Shown here one piece after another: positions 1 through 12,232 of a DNA stretch of 64,000 bases. A program made the position numbers and the translations under genes. The notes below the pieces were generated by a model. The model saw nothing but the letters and a program-made list of their open reading frames with translations, was not told the DNA's origin and did no database searches. Each line of letters starts with the position of its first letter. The first letter of the stretch is position 1. Source of the DNA: Agaricus subrufescens. Taxonomy: Eukaryota > Basidiomycota > Agaricomycetes > Agaricales > Agaricaceae. The DNA lies in the NCBI GenBank assembly GCA_029945375.1, contig CM057062.1, positions 2,557,564-2,621,563 on the forward strand, read 5' to 3'.

Positions 1-7
1 AATTTGA

Positions 8-2190
8 ATGTTGCGGTCTTCAATTTCGAAGCGTCATGTCGAAGTCGGTCGCGTTGAGTCTGCCATGCGCTCCAGGACGACGAAGCAGCCGCGACACAAG
101 TTCTCGACGTTCCCGCCCTCCCCTTCCAAACTCAACCCCCAGCCGTCGAGGTTGCAGAGATATGGGAAACGAATGGCATATCTCACCCTCAGTCTCGGTA
201 CCGTCTTCGCTGTGGATAGATATTTCAACGCCTCCTCAATCTTAAGGAACCTTAGAACACTTTATACAGTACGTCTTCCTCAAAATCTACATGTATGAAC
301 CTCACAAGCGACACTCGATCTAGTGCGCCGCCATTACGGTGGATTATAAACTCAACTTCACCCCTGAAAAGACAGAACAAATTCCCGAGCTTCATGAGCG
401 CGTTGCTCAAAGGGTCTATGACCTACTCACCTCCAATGGAGGGCTCTACATCAAAATAGGGTATGTCGCTAACCCTCTCATTGCTGGCCATCGTCGCTAA
501 CACGTTTCTAGCCAAGCCATAGGTGCCAACGCCGCTGTCCTTCCTAAACCTATGCAAGTCAAATTTGCTTCCCTCTTCGACAACGCGCCGCAAATACCTT
601 ATTCCACTGTCCGCAAAGTGTTCATAAAGGAACTGGGTAGACCCCCTGACGGGCCTGATGGTATATTCGAAATATTTGAAGAAACCGCCGTCGCGAGTGC
701 CAGCATAGCACAGGTGCATAAGGCTAAGCTTCGGGGAAGTGATGAATGGGTAGCGGTCAAAGTACAAAAACCCGATGTAGGGATACAGATGGAGTGGGAT
801 TTGGGTGCTTATAGAGCCGTAATGTGGATGTTCGAGCACTGGGCTTTCGATTTACCAGTGTACTTCGTTGTTGGTGCGTGCCTGATTGCTTACACTAAAT
901 AAAGATAAAAACAGGGCTGATGATATGCGTGATTTGTAGATTTTGTCTCCAGCCATTTGAGGCAGGAATTAGACTTTGAGAGGGAGGCTGAAAATGCTCG
1001 CAAAACTGCAGCGTTCGTAGAGAATGAGCCAAGGTTGCGCGGAAAGGTATATATCCCAAAAGTATATCCGGAATATACGACGAAGAAAGTTATGACGGCA
1101 GAATGGATCGATGGCGTTCGGTTGAGTGATAGAAAAGGTGTTAGGAAGCTGGTTGGAGAGAAGGAACCCATCGTGGATGTTCCTACACCAACAGCTATCG
1201 CATCGGCCTCTTCCAATCAAGATTCAACTCTCCCCTCAACTCCTTCGCCATTCGTAGAATCGCGACCTACGACAACATTCAATTTCCCGGACAAACCTCT
1301 CAAAGGTGGAACCAAAAGTATAATGCAAATCATGGTAGAGTTATTTTCCGCCCAAATGTTTGAATGGGGTTGGGTGCACTGTGATCCACATCCCGGTAAC
1401 GTACTCATAAGGCCATCACCTTCAAATCCGAGACAACCTCAACTCGTACTACTCGACCATGGGTTATATGTTCATGTCCCCAAAAAGTTCGAAAGCGAAT
1501 GGGTGAGATTGTGGCGAGGGATGTTGTCGGGTGACTTTGCCGAAGTGGAAAATGTGACGAAGGGGTGGGGGATTGGAATGCCGGATTTGATGGCGAGTTT
1601 TACGTTAATGAGACCGGTTGTGTTGAGGAGGAATAGGAAGGTGGTGAAGAAGGATGTACAGGGGAAGAAGGCGAAGCAGTTGACGCAATACGAGAAGAGT
1701 GTTTTGATGAAAGAGAGGCTGAGAGGGTTTTTGAAGGATACGGATCGGATGCCAAAGGTGTTGATATTTTTGACGAGGAACATGCGAATGGTGCAAGGTA
1801 TTCATTGTTATCATTCCCTTTGTTGTAAAAGTGGGCGCTGACTGTTTATCAGGGAACAACCAATCACTTGGATCCCCCGTCAACCGAATTAAGATAACAG
1901 GTTATTGGGCTTCTCGTTCACAAATTCGCAATCGAAATCTTTCAATAACTCAAAGATTGAAAGAGACCTGGCGTCATATCGTATTCAGAACTATTATGTT
2001 CTCTTTGGATATCTCATTTTGGAAAACCAAGTTCGTGAGTTGGTTATGGGATGTCAAAGAATGGCTGGTGGGTGCGCAGGGTGGTTGGATTAGGAAGAGG
2101 AATTTTGAAGAGGAATTGGAGAGGAATATGAGAGAGTTTGCGAGGGAGGGTTTAGGTATTGATGTTGGTGAAGGCGTGTTTGCTGGGTAG
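8..2190 (+). CDS. MCP2: ABC1/ADCK1-family atypical kinase, Mcp2-like, mitochondrial
   Basis: This is a five-exon gene: 8-268, 324-460, 512-873, 940-1797 and 1853-2190, all with GT-AG introns of 51-66 nt, giving about 651 residues. The ATG at 8 follows an in-frame TGA. The Arg/Ser-rich N terminus looks like a mitochondrial presequence and is followed by a hydrophobic stretch (YLTLSLGTVFAV). ABC1 (UbiB/COQ8) hallmarks appear in order: the KxGQ motif KIGQ at about residues 131-134, formed across an intron; the Ala-rich loop ASASIAQVHKA at about 194-204; the lysine in VAVKVQ at about 216; the QELDFE motif at about 262; the catalytic HCDPHPGN at about 400; and the metal-binding LLDHGLY at about 424. 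The form LLDHGLY is typical of the ADCK1/Mcp2 branch rather than COQ8. In yeast, Mcp2 is an inner-membrane protein tied to mitochondrial lipid homeostasis. A Pro/Ser/Thr-rich insert lies at about residues 325-375. The family call is firm and the exact orthologue is inferred. Confidence 0.93.
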
Positions 2191-2325
2191 AGTGGATAAG
2201 GCGTGGTTTAAGGCGCGGCTAAGTGCATTTTGTCGGTTCATAAGTTATGATTAGTATTAATCTCGGTTAACCAATTCTATCACACTTCATAATGAATTGG
2301 TTGGGAGTTTGACTCGAGATTATGA

Positions 2326-2739
2326 TTATTCCTCTTCACTCATTGGTCTTTTGAACCGCTCCACATCGCCCTCGCATCCTTGATTAAAAGCCTTTAAACT
2401 AGACGAAGTTGGTAAAGCCTCATCTTCTATTGCTACAAAATGATTAACAATGATGATGACCCTGTCAGAAGGAAGTGGAGAAGTTGGACGGAACGTTATC
2501 CGAATTCGACGATAATTTGACGTCAATGTGTAATAGCCACTTACGTTAATCTCACATGACTCAATAGTGATGTCATTGGGTAGGCCGGTGGTACTCCCCC
2601 AAAAAACCGCCAAGCTGGACTTGACCAGATTCCTGTTGGCCGTTTTCGTAGGATTGATGACAAATCGAGCCTTCCGCTCATCAACCCCCATGATCGGGGG
2701 CTGGTCCCGGGGTACGGGAGATAGTTCCCGTCTGGTCAC
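2326..2739 (-). CDS. possible small hypothetical gene, minus strand
   Basis: An open frame of 137 codons runs on the minus strand downstream of the kinase gene. It contains a good candidate intron on that strand: a GTAAGT-type donor ending at 2544 and an acceptor TTCTGACAG ending at 2462. Splicing would join a segment rich in Asn, Thr and Ser to a C-terminal segment ending MSEEE. I recognise no domain. An upstream minus-strand frame (2681-2884) overlaps it in another frame, so any real gene may begin further up. It could equally be 3' flank without coding function. The call rests only on frame openness and splice signals. Confidence 0.25.
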   Translation of the reverse strand: MTRRELSPVPRDQPPIMGVDERKARFVINPTKTANRNLVKSSLAVFWGSTTGLPNDITIESCEINVSGYYTLTSNYRRIRITFRPTSPLPSDRVIIIVNHFVAIEDEALPTSSSLKAFNQGCEGDVERFKRPMSEEE

Positions 2740-2962
2740 CGTGATGGCCGCTCATCGCCTTGGCATGCAACCCTTGCCGGCACAGGTGATAATTAGGTTT
2801 ATCATCCATTCTACTGGGTAAACGCCGATATATTTTTGCTGACATTATTAGACACCCAATACTCATCAATATGTCGGTTTGCATTCCAACATTCTGCGGG
2901 GTTTGGGGACACCCGATCCATTCCAGCCGCTAAGAACCGGCTAAGAATCTGATGTCTTCCAG

Positions 2963-3444
2963 GTTCCGGATTTCGGTCAGATAGCGGACATGACCTAGAC
3001 GGTTCTGAATCTCTTCTCCACCAGTATGAGGTTTACAGTGATCCCAAGCTGGTTCACTATCTGATACGCCTCCTCGAAAACGGTCCGATTGATCCTGCGA
3101 GTGACTGCTCGTGTTATCGATGCCACATTGTGGAATCGTAGAAATATGGAAGAGTGGTTTTTCTTTGATCAGCAGAACTTTTTGTTCCCGTCGGCGCCAG
3201 ACTCAGAGTGGATGAGCTGGGGAAAAGAGCAAATACCAAAGCAGATCCTATGTTCTGGAACTATTGCGATAGTCTATTCTCGTGGGTTACTAGTGTCGCC
3301 ATTCCCAAGAATCCCAACGGTATCTCGACAGAAGCTGTTATCGGTGTTAATCAGGTGTTCTGGAACTACTTAAGAATAACGCCAAACTCGGACCTTATTC
3401 GTAATGCTGCCGCGGCGAACTATAATAGCAGACAGCAGTTCTAA
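2963..3444 (+). pseudogene. possible hypothetical gene or relic, plus strand
   Basis: After an acceptor-like TGATGTCTTCCAG (ending 2962), a frame of about 57 codons reads as protein-like sequence (motif HQYEVYSDPKLVHYLIRLLE) and then meets a TAG near 3139. A second protein-like frame runs from 3208 to 3444 (motifs MFWNYCDSLFSW and VNQVFWNYLR). The two parts are in different frames with no clean intron that I can place, so this is either a multi-exon gene whose introns I cannot resolve or a broken gene. No family is recognised. Confidence 0.25.
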
Positions 3445-4268
3445 TTGCTCATTTGTCAAGTTCGCGTACACCGGGCAGACTGTACTTATCTGAAGGCACT
3501 CAGTTGCAAATCAACGACCTTTTGTTTCGTAGATCCGGCTTCTTGTGCCACACGTTCTATTTTTTATCTGGGATTATAACTCCGCATGACAATTAAGTTA
3601 TCACTTACTCGTAGCAAGGAATAGATAGGTGCTTCGGGACTTATCGCCGCGCATCGGCATACTTGCTTATTAACCTGAAGATGTTTCTAAGGTTTGACAT
3701 TGAGCTTCAAAGTTCGGAACAGGGAGGTGATCATGTGTTCGATGTGACTGGTTCTACGAATCGGGGATGCTTTCGGTTGCTGCTCAGGCCAGGGAAAGGT
3801 ATTGTCGGCAGAGAGAGGCAGCTCGGAAAGTCGAAGCCGAACGTGAGTTGCTGCGCCGAAGGGAAAGCGAGGTGTTGTTTCATATTTGCGCCCTTCGTTG
3901 TGTTTCGTCAAGTTTATTTGCCACGTACAAGGCCGGGTGAAAAAACGCTTGGCCTTCCTTCTGGGGTCGGACGGTGAGTGATCGGCAGTTAGTATTAACG
4001 GCATGTGGCTAAAGGGTGGTAGTTGTTCGCAGTTGGAGCTGGTATTCAATTGACTCCAGAAGTGAGAAAAAGTGGGTTATTAGGCTAGGATATTCCCTAG
4101 AGCCTTGTGCTGGAGGCGTTGGAGATTAGACTTGGTCCTGTGGTCCGGGTGGGAAAATGCTATATCTGGTCGTGGGAAAATGGGGCCTGTATACATTTAT
4201 ATTAAGACCTGCCGGTGCTATTTCGTTTCTGACGAGTCGACACCGCGGAAAGCGCCCAGCCCCAGCGA
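3445..4268. other. gene-free interval upstream of the CNNM-like gene
   Basis: Short open frames exist on both strands here, but none has a recognisable motif or a credible intron pattern. The last 200 bases presumably hold the promoter and 5' leader of the CNNM/Mam3-like gene. I see no repeat or mobile element. Confidence 0.4.
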
Positions 4269-7200
4269 ATGGTCCCTGTCTCTCTCATACATACAAGATA
4301 CCGCGCGTCGTCGTCTATAGCCGTCTCGAGACCTCTCTACATCCTTGTTTCCCTTACTGCCAAATATGCTTTCAAATTCTTGCGGGCGGAGGAACGTGTC
4401 TACTATGGGCCCGGTGGAGGGAGTGGCGGGCTTGGTAGTAGAACGTTTGTCAGAAGAGCAGATGACTTTGAACACGCCCAACAATGGAAACGAGTATTGT
4501 TCCCGTTACTCATACCCATTCTCGTACTCCTATCGGGTCTGTTTGCCGGTCTAACACTAGGTTATATGAGCTTGGATGAAACGCAGTTGAATGTGCTAAG
4601 CATCAGTGGCACACCGTACGTTCTGCTTCTTATAGGCTCCCTGTCCATGTACTGACTTTCCGGAACCGTAGCAAACAACGAGAATACGCCAACAAGATCA
4701 AGCCTATCCGCAAAAATGGCCATTTGTTGCTCGTAACGCTATTGTTGTCTAATATGATTGTCAATGAGACACTCCCCCTCATTGCGGACACCGTACTTGA
4801 GGGTGGCTTCCTCAGTGTCGTTGTCAGCACTGTCTTGATCGTCATGTCTGTACATCCTTCCTTGCACGTGGCCTTCGATTGCTGATGGCTGCATCGTGGC
4901 TTCATTCTCCAAATCTCGATCAGTTTCTCTGAGATTATTCCTCAGTCCCTTTTCACCCGACATGGTCTCTATCTTGGTGCCAAGATGGCTTGGTTCACCA
5001 GACTCCTCATTTGGGGATTGGCAAGTTGTTTTGTGGCACCTTTATTCGCCAATGATTGACATTTTATGATGTAGGGCATCATCTCCTGGCCCGTAGCAAA
5101 GCTTCTTGAATGTGTGCTCGGGCGGCATCATGGGATCATCTATCGGCGTGCAGGTAAAGTTATGTCCTTACAACTAAATTAGAGTATGTCTCAACATCGT
5201 GTCTAGAGCTCAAAGAGTTGATTGCCATGCATGGTTCGCATGAAGCGCATGGCGGTGATCTGAAGACCGATACTGTAGCCATCATCGGTGCCACTCTTGA
5301 CCTTCAAGAGAAGGTCGTAAGACAGGCATGTATAAGCGACTCTCGCTTATTCTTATACTAATGGGATCTTTAGGCTATGACGCCTATCAATGATGTTTTC
5401 ATGTTGTCCATTGACGATAAACTTGATTACGACCTTATGAGGAGGATTCATCAGACTGGTCACAGTCGAGTGCCTGTTTACGAAGAAGTTGAAGTTCCCG
5501 TCGCAACCGTTCCTTTTAAGTCTCCCACTACCGAAGCTGGCAAGTCGACTAAGGCAGATCAAAGAATGACCAAGGTCAAGAAAATTGTTGGAGTTTTGTT
5601 AGTTAAGCATTGCGTTTTGTTGGATCCGAGAGGTAAGTTTCGTTCGTTTGAATTTTGTAATAAGCTCACGGATTGTCGTAAATCTCACTGACAGATGCTA
5701 CGCCTTTGCGTAAAATCCAATTGAACAAGGTTCCATTCGTACCAAACAATGAACCTCTCCTGGGTATGCTGGACAAATTTCAAGAAGGTCGTAGTCATAT
5801 CGCCGTCGTGAGTCGGTACAGTGTTGAGAAGGTTGGTCGCTACATGACTTTTTCAGTCTTTCTGACGCTCACCTTCATGTATAGGCTCAGAGTGTCAAGA
5901 AAGCTGTCAAAAGGGGTTTGACTCAACGTCTCCGTGCCCGCGTGGGGATGGGCGATTCGGATTCGTCCTCGTCATCCTCATCTGACAGTGAATCTGACTC
6001 TGGCACCTCTGGTGTCAGTGGCGCAAAACGTTGGGCTGGAAGGAAAAAGCGAAATCGAAGGAAAACCAGTAGTGGCTCCAAAAAAGACTTCGATGTAGAA
6101 CAGGGTGTTGCCGAAGGAGAGGATGCTATTGTCAGTGACGCGGATGGTACTACTCTGAAAGAATACCCCACTCTTGAGAGCGTGCTCTTGACTTCGCCGT
6201 CGGTCGGTACCAATGGGAGCGTTGCCGGGACCTCCGCTAGTCCCGAAACGCAAGGTAACAAACCAAAGTCTGGCCCGACATCTTCTACGGGAAAGAGTAA
6301 GAAGTCTAATGGGGCTGATAACGATGTCACCATTGTGCATGATTTTGGTGCGGGATCAGGAGCCGAGAAAAAGAAAACGATGTTTCGTCTTTCAGCATTG
6401 TCGAAGCAGGCTGGAGCAGTGATGAATTCGGGCTTGTTGGAACAACATACGCCCGCGGATGCGGTTCTGGGAAAAGAGGGTGCTGCGGAGGTGAGTTTAT
6501 TCCTCTTTCCGTTTCTCTTGGGTGTTGTGGTAATAATTCTTGGATCCTTGCTCCCTAGTTCTTACAAAGCATCGATCCTGCAGTTATGCCCCTTGGAATT
6601 ATCACACTTGAAGACGTTCTGGAAGGTGAGGTTCAATCTCAAGAGTAATCAATCCTTCCACGTTTACTCACGAAAATACAGAATTGATTGGAGAGGAAAT
6701 TTATGATGAATTTGACCCTCAAGGTGCACACGGGGATCTTTACGCATATGACACTGGGTCGAATCCCCAACCTCCACCAACGCAGTGGACAGTCAATGCA
6801 GGACAAACCCCCGACATCAAGTATACGGGTGAAGTTGCCAAGAGCGGTCAAGCCTTTTCCGGAGTCCATGGTGCAACAGCCCCGAGCACGCCCCAAATTA
6901 CTACCGCGACTCCTAATGTGGCTGGAGATACTTTGGTTCCTTCCACTGGAACACTTAAACCGGTGTTACTTCCTGGATTGCCGATTGGGAGACCCCTGTT
7001 CAGAGGGTTCGGTTTCTTGACGAGGAGATCGAAAAGCGCACCTCCCGTTCCGAGGGACCAAGCTGAAAGCAGACAGACTTCTACTACACGCGACGAGAGC
7101 GATGGAGAGAATTACGAGGAAGAGAAGGAAGGGGAGAAGACGGAGATTGTGAAAGTCACGGAGTCAGGTGATGATGATGTGCATGTTGAATTCGAAGCAA

Positions 7201-7667
7201 CACCTGCTGGCCCTGCACAGGCGGGGCCCGCGCCTGCCACAGCTCATGTCGGTATCCTGAGTACTCCATCTCAGGAGATCAGAATGCCCAAACCGATCCG
7301 TGGTGTGCCTAAGGCGACCATCCACCAACTCGGTATGACTAGCCTTGTTCCCCCAGCTACTGGAGCGGGGACACCTACGCCTCACGGTGGATCTGGTGAT
7401 GTGAGAAGTTTGAATGCGGGAAGTGCCAGTCCTCCACCGTCGTTAGAGGCTATAATCTTGGAGAGGAATAGAAGAAGGTTGGCTAGGGAGTTGAATTCGA
7501 GCTCTCCGGGAAACCAATCGATTGGAGGAGGACATCATGGAGAAGGTGGAGGAGGAGCGGCGAGAAATAAGGGTTTCAAGAGTACCCCGCTTTCTCCTCC
7601 TTTACCTGGTTCAACGGGAGGCAGTGGTGATGCTGCGCCGGCTTCGGACAAGGAGTTGCAAGACTAA
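4269..7667 (+). CDS. MAM3: CNNM/Mam3-like DUF21-CBS domain membrane protein
   Basis: The gene model has ten exons: 4269-4615, 4672-4845, 4924-5032, 5075-5153, 5207-5316, 5374-5632, 5695-5831, 5885-6490, 6559-6625 and 6682-7667. All phases agree, giving about 957 residues. The start ATG is the least certain point, and the donor at 5033 is the weakest splice site. DUF21 transmembrane segments begin near residue 73 (LIPILVLLSGLFAGLTLG) and continue through LLLVTLLLSNMIVNETLP and VLIVIFSEIIPQS. A CBS pair follows: CBS1 begins AMTPINDVFML at about residue 273; CBS2 starts around 340 and finishes with GIITLEDVLEELIGEEI near 620. Between the two halves of CBS2 sits an insert of about 200 residues with an acidic Ser/Asp run, Arg/Lys clusters and low complexity. 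The C-terminal 300 residues look disordered. CNNM/CorC proteins handle Mg2+ and other divalent cations; yeast Mam3 is vacuolar and affects manganese homeostasis. The function here is inferred from the family. Confidence 0.92.
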
Positions 7668-8101
7668 GACGTGAGTTCGGATAGTGAAGTAAGATTCAAA
7701 TGAAGGACTGCTTTGCTGTGCGGCTTATTTTTCTTCGAGGGAGAACTCTGGTTCGCCTCTATGTATAGTCAAATTTCGACTCAATTATGCTTCTTTTTGC
7801 TTCCTTGTAATATAAGCTAAATTGCTATCTGCTCACTTTCCTGTAGCCACTTCCGTTTGTCCCCAGTGACTGAAATTTCCTGTAATGCAATGGTCTTAGA
7901 TTTTGATGAGAGTTGGAAATTCAGAAGAGATACGGGAACCGGTCACGAGGATATGAGCACCCAAGATACTGTTGCCAGCACTCAAACCAATAACGTTATC
8001 TTGTCCACCGATGGCTGTGCGGGCATATATAGCAGGCGCTGCCTCATGTCAAACGAACGGGCCTCCACATCACCCTCTCTTGTCCTATCCACCGGGCATC
8101 G
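7668..8101 (+). promoter_or_regulatory. upstream region of NLR copy A with TATA box
   Basis: The interval lies between the CNNM stop and the ATG of copy A. CATATATAGC near 8024-8033 sits about 75 bp upstream of the ATG and matches the ATATATATAGCAAGCGCTGG block at the same place in copies D, E and F. The related block GCAGGCGCTGCCTCATGTC follows. Unlike later copies it lacks a perfect CACGTG; the nearest relative is GGTCACGAGG near 7940. The overlapping open frame at 7857-8288 has no support as a gene. Confidence 0.5.
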
Positions 8102-11068
8102 ATGCATATACCCAAGTTCCTACGTGTTGGACGCTCACGCTCGCGAAACACGTCCTCGGTTGATTCCACAGATACAAATCGTGCCACCCGCTCTCGTTCT
8201 CCTCCTGCCGAGCATGCTTCGGCCTCTCGTCCTTCCTCGAGTCTTGGGACGTCCCTGCCAGGCATGCGCACCTGAAATAGTACGATGATCAGATACTGAC
8301 CTTCCTGGGTTGTCCGATAGCTGCTCCTTCGACTGGCAGAATGCTGGATGAATCGGCCAGCCAACTCGACCATGCATCGCAACCAGTCGCTTCACAAGCA
8401 ATACCTCGGCCCCCATATCTCACAGCCACTCCACACCCTGAGAGTTTCGTAACTCAATCCCCAGCCCACCCTTCCCCAAAGACAAACGTGCCGTCAAATC
8501 CATTAGTCGTACCTCAACACTCTCAGGTGCCCCCAACGGCAGCGGCACAGTCTGTGCTATCCCCGCAACTGAATGTCAGTTTCCCTGACTTTATCTGTCA
8601 GCGAAGATTTTGAAAGGCTGATTGTCATCTTCGCGTAGGTTCCACTAGCCGGATATCAAGGAATGATGTATGGCGTACAGAACATCAATGATTCAAGAAA
8701 TATATCTATCGATGGCAACATGAATTCAGGTAAAAGATTTTTGTATATCATATCTGAACCGGCCATCTGACCGAATTGTATTTCTGTCAGTCACTTACAT
8801 GAATACTGTCATTGGTGATCCTAGTTCTTGTACGAGATTATCCTTGACATATTTCTCTTACTGACGACCGATTTTTCCAGTTATGGAGAAACTTCTGGAG
8901 AAAACAATACCAGGAGCGGCTTTCGATTCTTCTGCTCGTGATCCACCCCCGCGATGTCATCCTGGAACACGTCTCGCCATTTTGGAACGATGCATATGCT
9001 TCATTATCGACTGTCACGACGCGACGAAGATGCGCTGGGTGTTCGGTGCAGCTGGGGTTGGCAAGTCGGCCATCATGCAAAGCGTTGCGGAAAGTCCATT
9101 GTCGCCTGTGACTTTACGCGCATCGATTTTCTTCTTTGTCAACGGTCGCAGTGATGGAACCAAAGCTATCGTAACGCTTGCGTATCAACTTGCTGTCGAG
9201 TGCGAACCTTATCGTCTATTCATCGAACGCGAGCTTGCTCGTGATCCGTCCCTCCTGCAAAAGTCGATGGCAGTTCAGTTCAACAAATTGATTGTTGAAC
9301 CTTTTGTCCACTACCCCCCGCTCAGCTCTGTTGGCCGCGTCTTGATCATAATTGATGGCCTCGATGAATGCGATAACCGACGTACCCAAGAAGAACTCCT
9401 CCGACTCATTTCAAATCTCTGCATTACCTCTCCTTCCTCTCCCCTCGTATGGATCATTGCTAGTCGCCCAGAGCCCCACATCACCGCATTCTTTGCTCAA
9501 GGCACAATCGAACTAGCTCACGAGAAGGAGGAAATTTTTGTTGATTCTGATGAGGGTCGAGAAGACGTCGAAAGGTTCCTTCGTAGTGAATTGACGAAGG
9601 TGCAGATCGAGTTCTCGCTGAATCCTGGGGTCCAGTGGCCGTCCGAGCAGGACTTTTGGAAACTCGCGCAGGCGGCCGGTGGGCTGTTCGTGTACGCCCA
9701 CACAGTTGCTAAATACATAGGGGACCCTGACGCTGGAAATCCGATATCCCAGCTCGACGATGTACTCAAAATCATTGATGCTCATCCACTCCCTAATATT
9801 TCACGAGAGGAGCACCCAATGGCACAACTCGACGCATTGTATGCACGGATCTTGTCCAAAGTCCCCGCCAAAGCCAATCCGAACATGCGAAAGCTCTTTT
9901 TAGCCTTGGCTGTGGACTGGGAAACACGCTTCGAGCCGGAACGGAAAAAATTCATTGTGCTATGTAATTGGTTGGGTCTTACATACCATGATGCTTATGC
10001 AGCCATTCGACATCTTTTCTCTGTTTTGAAAGTCCCTCGCCGCGACGAGGCACATGAGGAAGAACTCGGGTATTTCCATAAGTCATTTATCGATTACATA
10101 AGCGACTTCACTCGATCTGGATTTTCGCCTGATATCGTCCAAGAGTCCCAACAGCTTAAAACTCAATGTGCGTATAGGGTACTCGAGCAGGTTCCAGATA
10201 TTGTTGATTTCGGTGATGCCAATTATACCGTTAATGGCTCGATACCCACAGGACGCCTGGCACGGGGTACAGAGGCTGGGTGTAATATGGGACTTAGTTG
10301 GCCAGTGGATGACGGAATTTCCTGGGATAACAACAAAACGAGATTGTGTTTGTATAAACTGGCCATTTCCGCCATCGTGGAAGGGATCAGGAATAAACAG
10401 CAAGTCTTTTATACTGTATTCTGCATTCGTCTCCTGGCGACGCGCTTTGCGGACTTTATCTACTGTGGAGTTGAAAACTTGCACGCAGTTGTATTTGTAA
10501 GTTCTTATAGTCTTGCGTGGTTTTGATGCTGAAACTATACATTAGGATAAATCTCATCGTGATGAGTTCCTCGACCAAGGCGTAGTCAAGCAGGTGCCGT
10601 TAAAAATGCTTAATTTTGCGGACATTGGGTGGCGGACTCAGTTAGCGTTCAAGCGTCCAAGTACGCCCTCGACGGATCTACCTGACCCGTGGAATCCTTC
10701 CTGTAAAGTGAGTCGAAACATATGTGTTTGAGGCCATCTATTGAAGCTGTGTTGTGTAGCATGAACGAGTAGGCGAGTGGGGCCAAGACAGGGTTCAGAC
10801 CTGGACAACAGAATTCGTTGCAGAATCTCGCAACAAGATATTTGCGAATGGTCGATGCATATCTTGTTGTCAACGGTTGAAGCGTCAATTGGAAAGTTGG
10901 CAAACTCGGGTTCCGGATCAACTGGTGCCGGTTCTGTTCACTTCGACTGGGACATGCTTTGTGGAATTTCGGTTTGTCGATGAGGAAGATGGGGTCTCGG
11001 AGTGGAAGTATTGGCTTGTGCATGAGTTTAAGGAGAAGAAGCGGAAAGAATTGGGAAGTACAGTGTGA
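8102..11068 (+). CDS. NLR-like NACHT NTPase, copy A
   Basis: The seven-exon model is fully phase-consistent: 8102-8261, 8321-8574, 8639-8729, 8791-8829, 8881-10496, 10546-10707 and 10760-11068, giving 876 residues. The first intron appears to use a GC donor (AG/GCATGC) where other copies have GT. Exon 1 encodes a basic leader (MHIPKFLRVGRSRSR). Exon 2 is a Pro/Ser/Thr-rich linker. Exons 3 and 4 encode an Asn/Gly-rich motif (GVQNINDSRNISIDG, then YMNTVIGD). The large exon holds the NACHT core: PPPRCHPGTR, Walker A GAAGVGKS at about 237-244, Walker B LIIIDGLDEC at about 336-345, the sensor-like ASRPEPH, and the winged-helix mark YFHKSFIDYISDF. The last two exons form the conserved C-terminal module (DPWNPSC, HERVGEWG, CISCC, WKYWLVHEF). 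Such STAND NTPases act as signal-gated switches in fungal non-self recognition and programmed cell death. The ligand is unknown. This is the most divergent intact copy. Confidence 0.9.
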
Positions 11069-11989
11069 TGTCATTTACAACCTAAGCACCCGCTTCTTGA
11101 CCTTCATGGATGAGTTGATTGCAACTTTCTGACATTTCGACATTGATCACATAGCAGCACGGAAAGAATATATGCACTGTTCTACTTCACAACGCCGGAT
11201 ATACAACTAATACTATGTGCAATGTTTTCTTGCCAGTGGGTACAAAGTCTCTTACAGTGCACTTCGGCCGTTCGTACTGCGTGACCATTCTAATGAATTG
11301 AAGTTATGAGTGTCGCCCACAGTGCCACTGTCGCAAAGCGACCATGCATCAACATAATACGCAACGTGCGCTGGGCTTGATTTTGGAACACCGTGCGAGG
11401 AATGAGCGCGGTGTGTTGTCTCGGAGGGGCAGCCCGTGTGAAAGATGAAGTCGTAATATGGTGATCCTCATAACAATGCTTAATAATAATAATATGACCT
11501 TCGTCCCTCCTCCTTGTGCTGAATGGACGGCACCGCTACCTGCCCGCGATTCCTTTAAAGCCACCCACCCTATCCCATGCATTAGATGAGACTATTGGCA
11601 CAGGTAGGCGTAGGTTGTACACATCTGGGCGGCCCCGGTATAGGCCGATGCTGTTCCAACCGAGCTCTTACCGCCTGGAGACCTGGAGACGACTATCTCT
11701 CCAGGCCTTCCACTCCCCCACCCACATTGCCATGGTCTTAGATACTTTATCATATGGGAACGCGTACCCGGCGCCCTGAGGAGAGGTATACACAAAAAGC
11801 TATTTGTGGTAAGTTCTCGCACTAGTGTTTGGTTGAAACCCGCTCTCACGCCACAACCATGACATCCACGGACATCTATGCAGATATCCATGACCACGTC
11901 GTGTATGTGGCTGATGGGTTGATCCATCATCATTACAACGCTGGACAAGCTCCCACACACCTCTCCTTTCTCCCGTCCACCACGTTCTG
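11069..11989. other. spacer between NLR copies A and B
   Basis: This holds the 3' flank of copy A and then the decayed upstream region of copy B. Only short overlapping open frames occur on both strands, none with a recognisable motif. I see no clear TATA/CACGTG pair of the kind found before copies D-I, which fits B being a degraded or re-started gene. Confidence 0.4.
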
Positions 11990-12232
11990 ATACACATACG
12001 CAAGCTTCTTCCTTGCTTTGGCCGCTCACGGTCGTAAACTCTAGCTCCGGGAGACTCGAGGGACACTCGTCGCGTCTTGTCAGTTCGTGCTCTCCCTGCC
12101 GCACATACCTTATTCTCTCGTCTTTCCTCAAGCCTTCAGACATCTCAACAAGGTATGTGTGTTTTCGATTGGTACGCGGATTCAACGCTCACAATTCCAG
12201 GTGATCCCATTGCTATCCCTGCCATTGGCACA

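Noticed and set aside
7857..8288. 143-codon plus-strand frame before and across exon 1 of copy A
   Set aside because: It overlaps the promoter and the first exon in another frame and is not kept in the other copies as a gene.
9513..9785. Minus-strand open frames inside the NACHT exons (same place in every copy)
   Set aside because: They recur at the same offset only because the plus-strand coding sequence is duplicated. They lack motifs and splice logic of their own.
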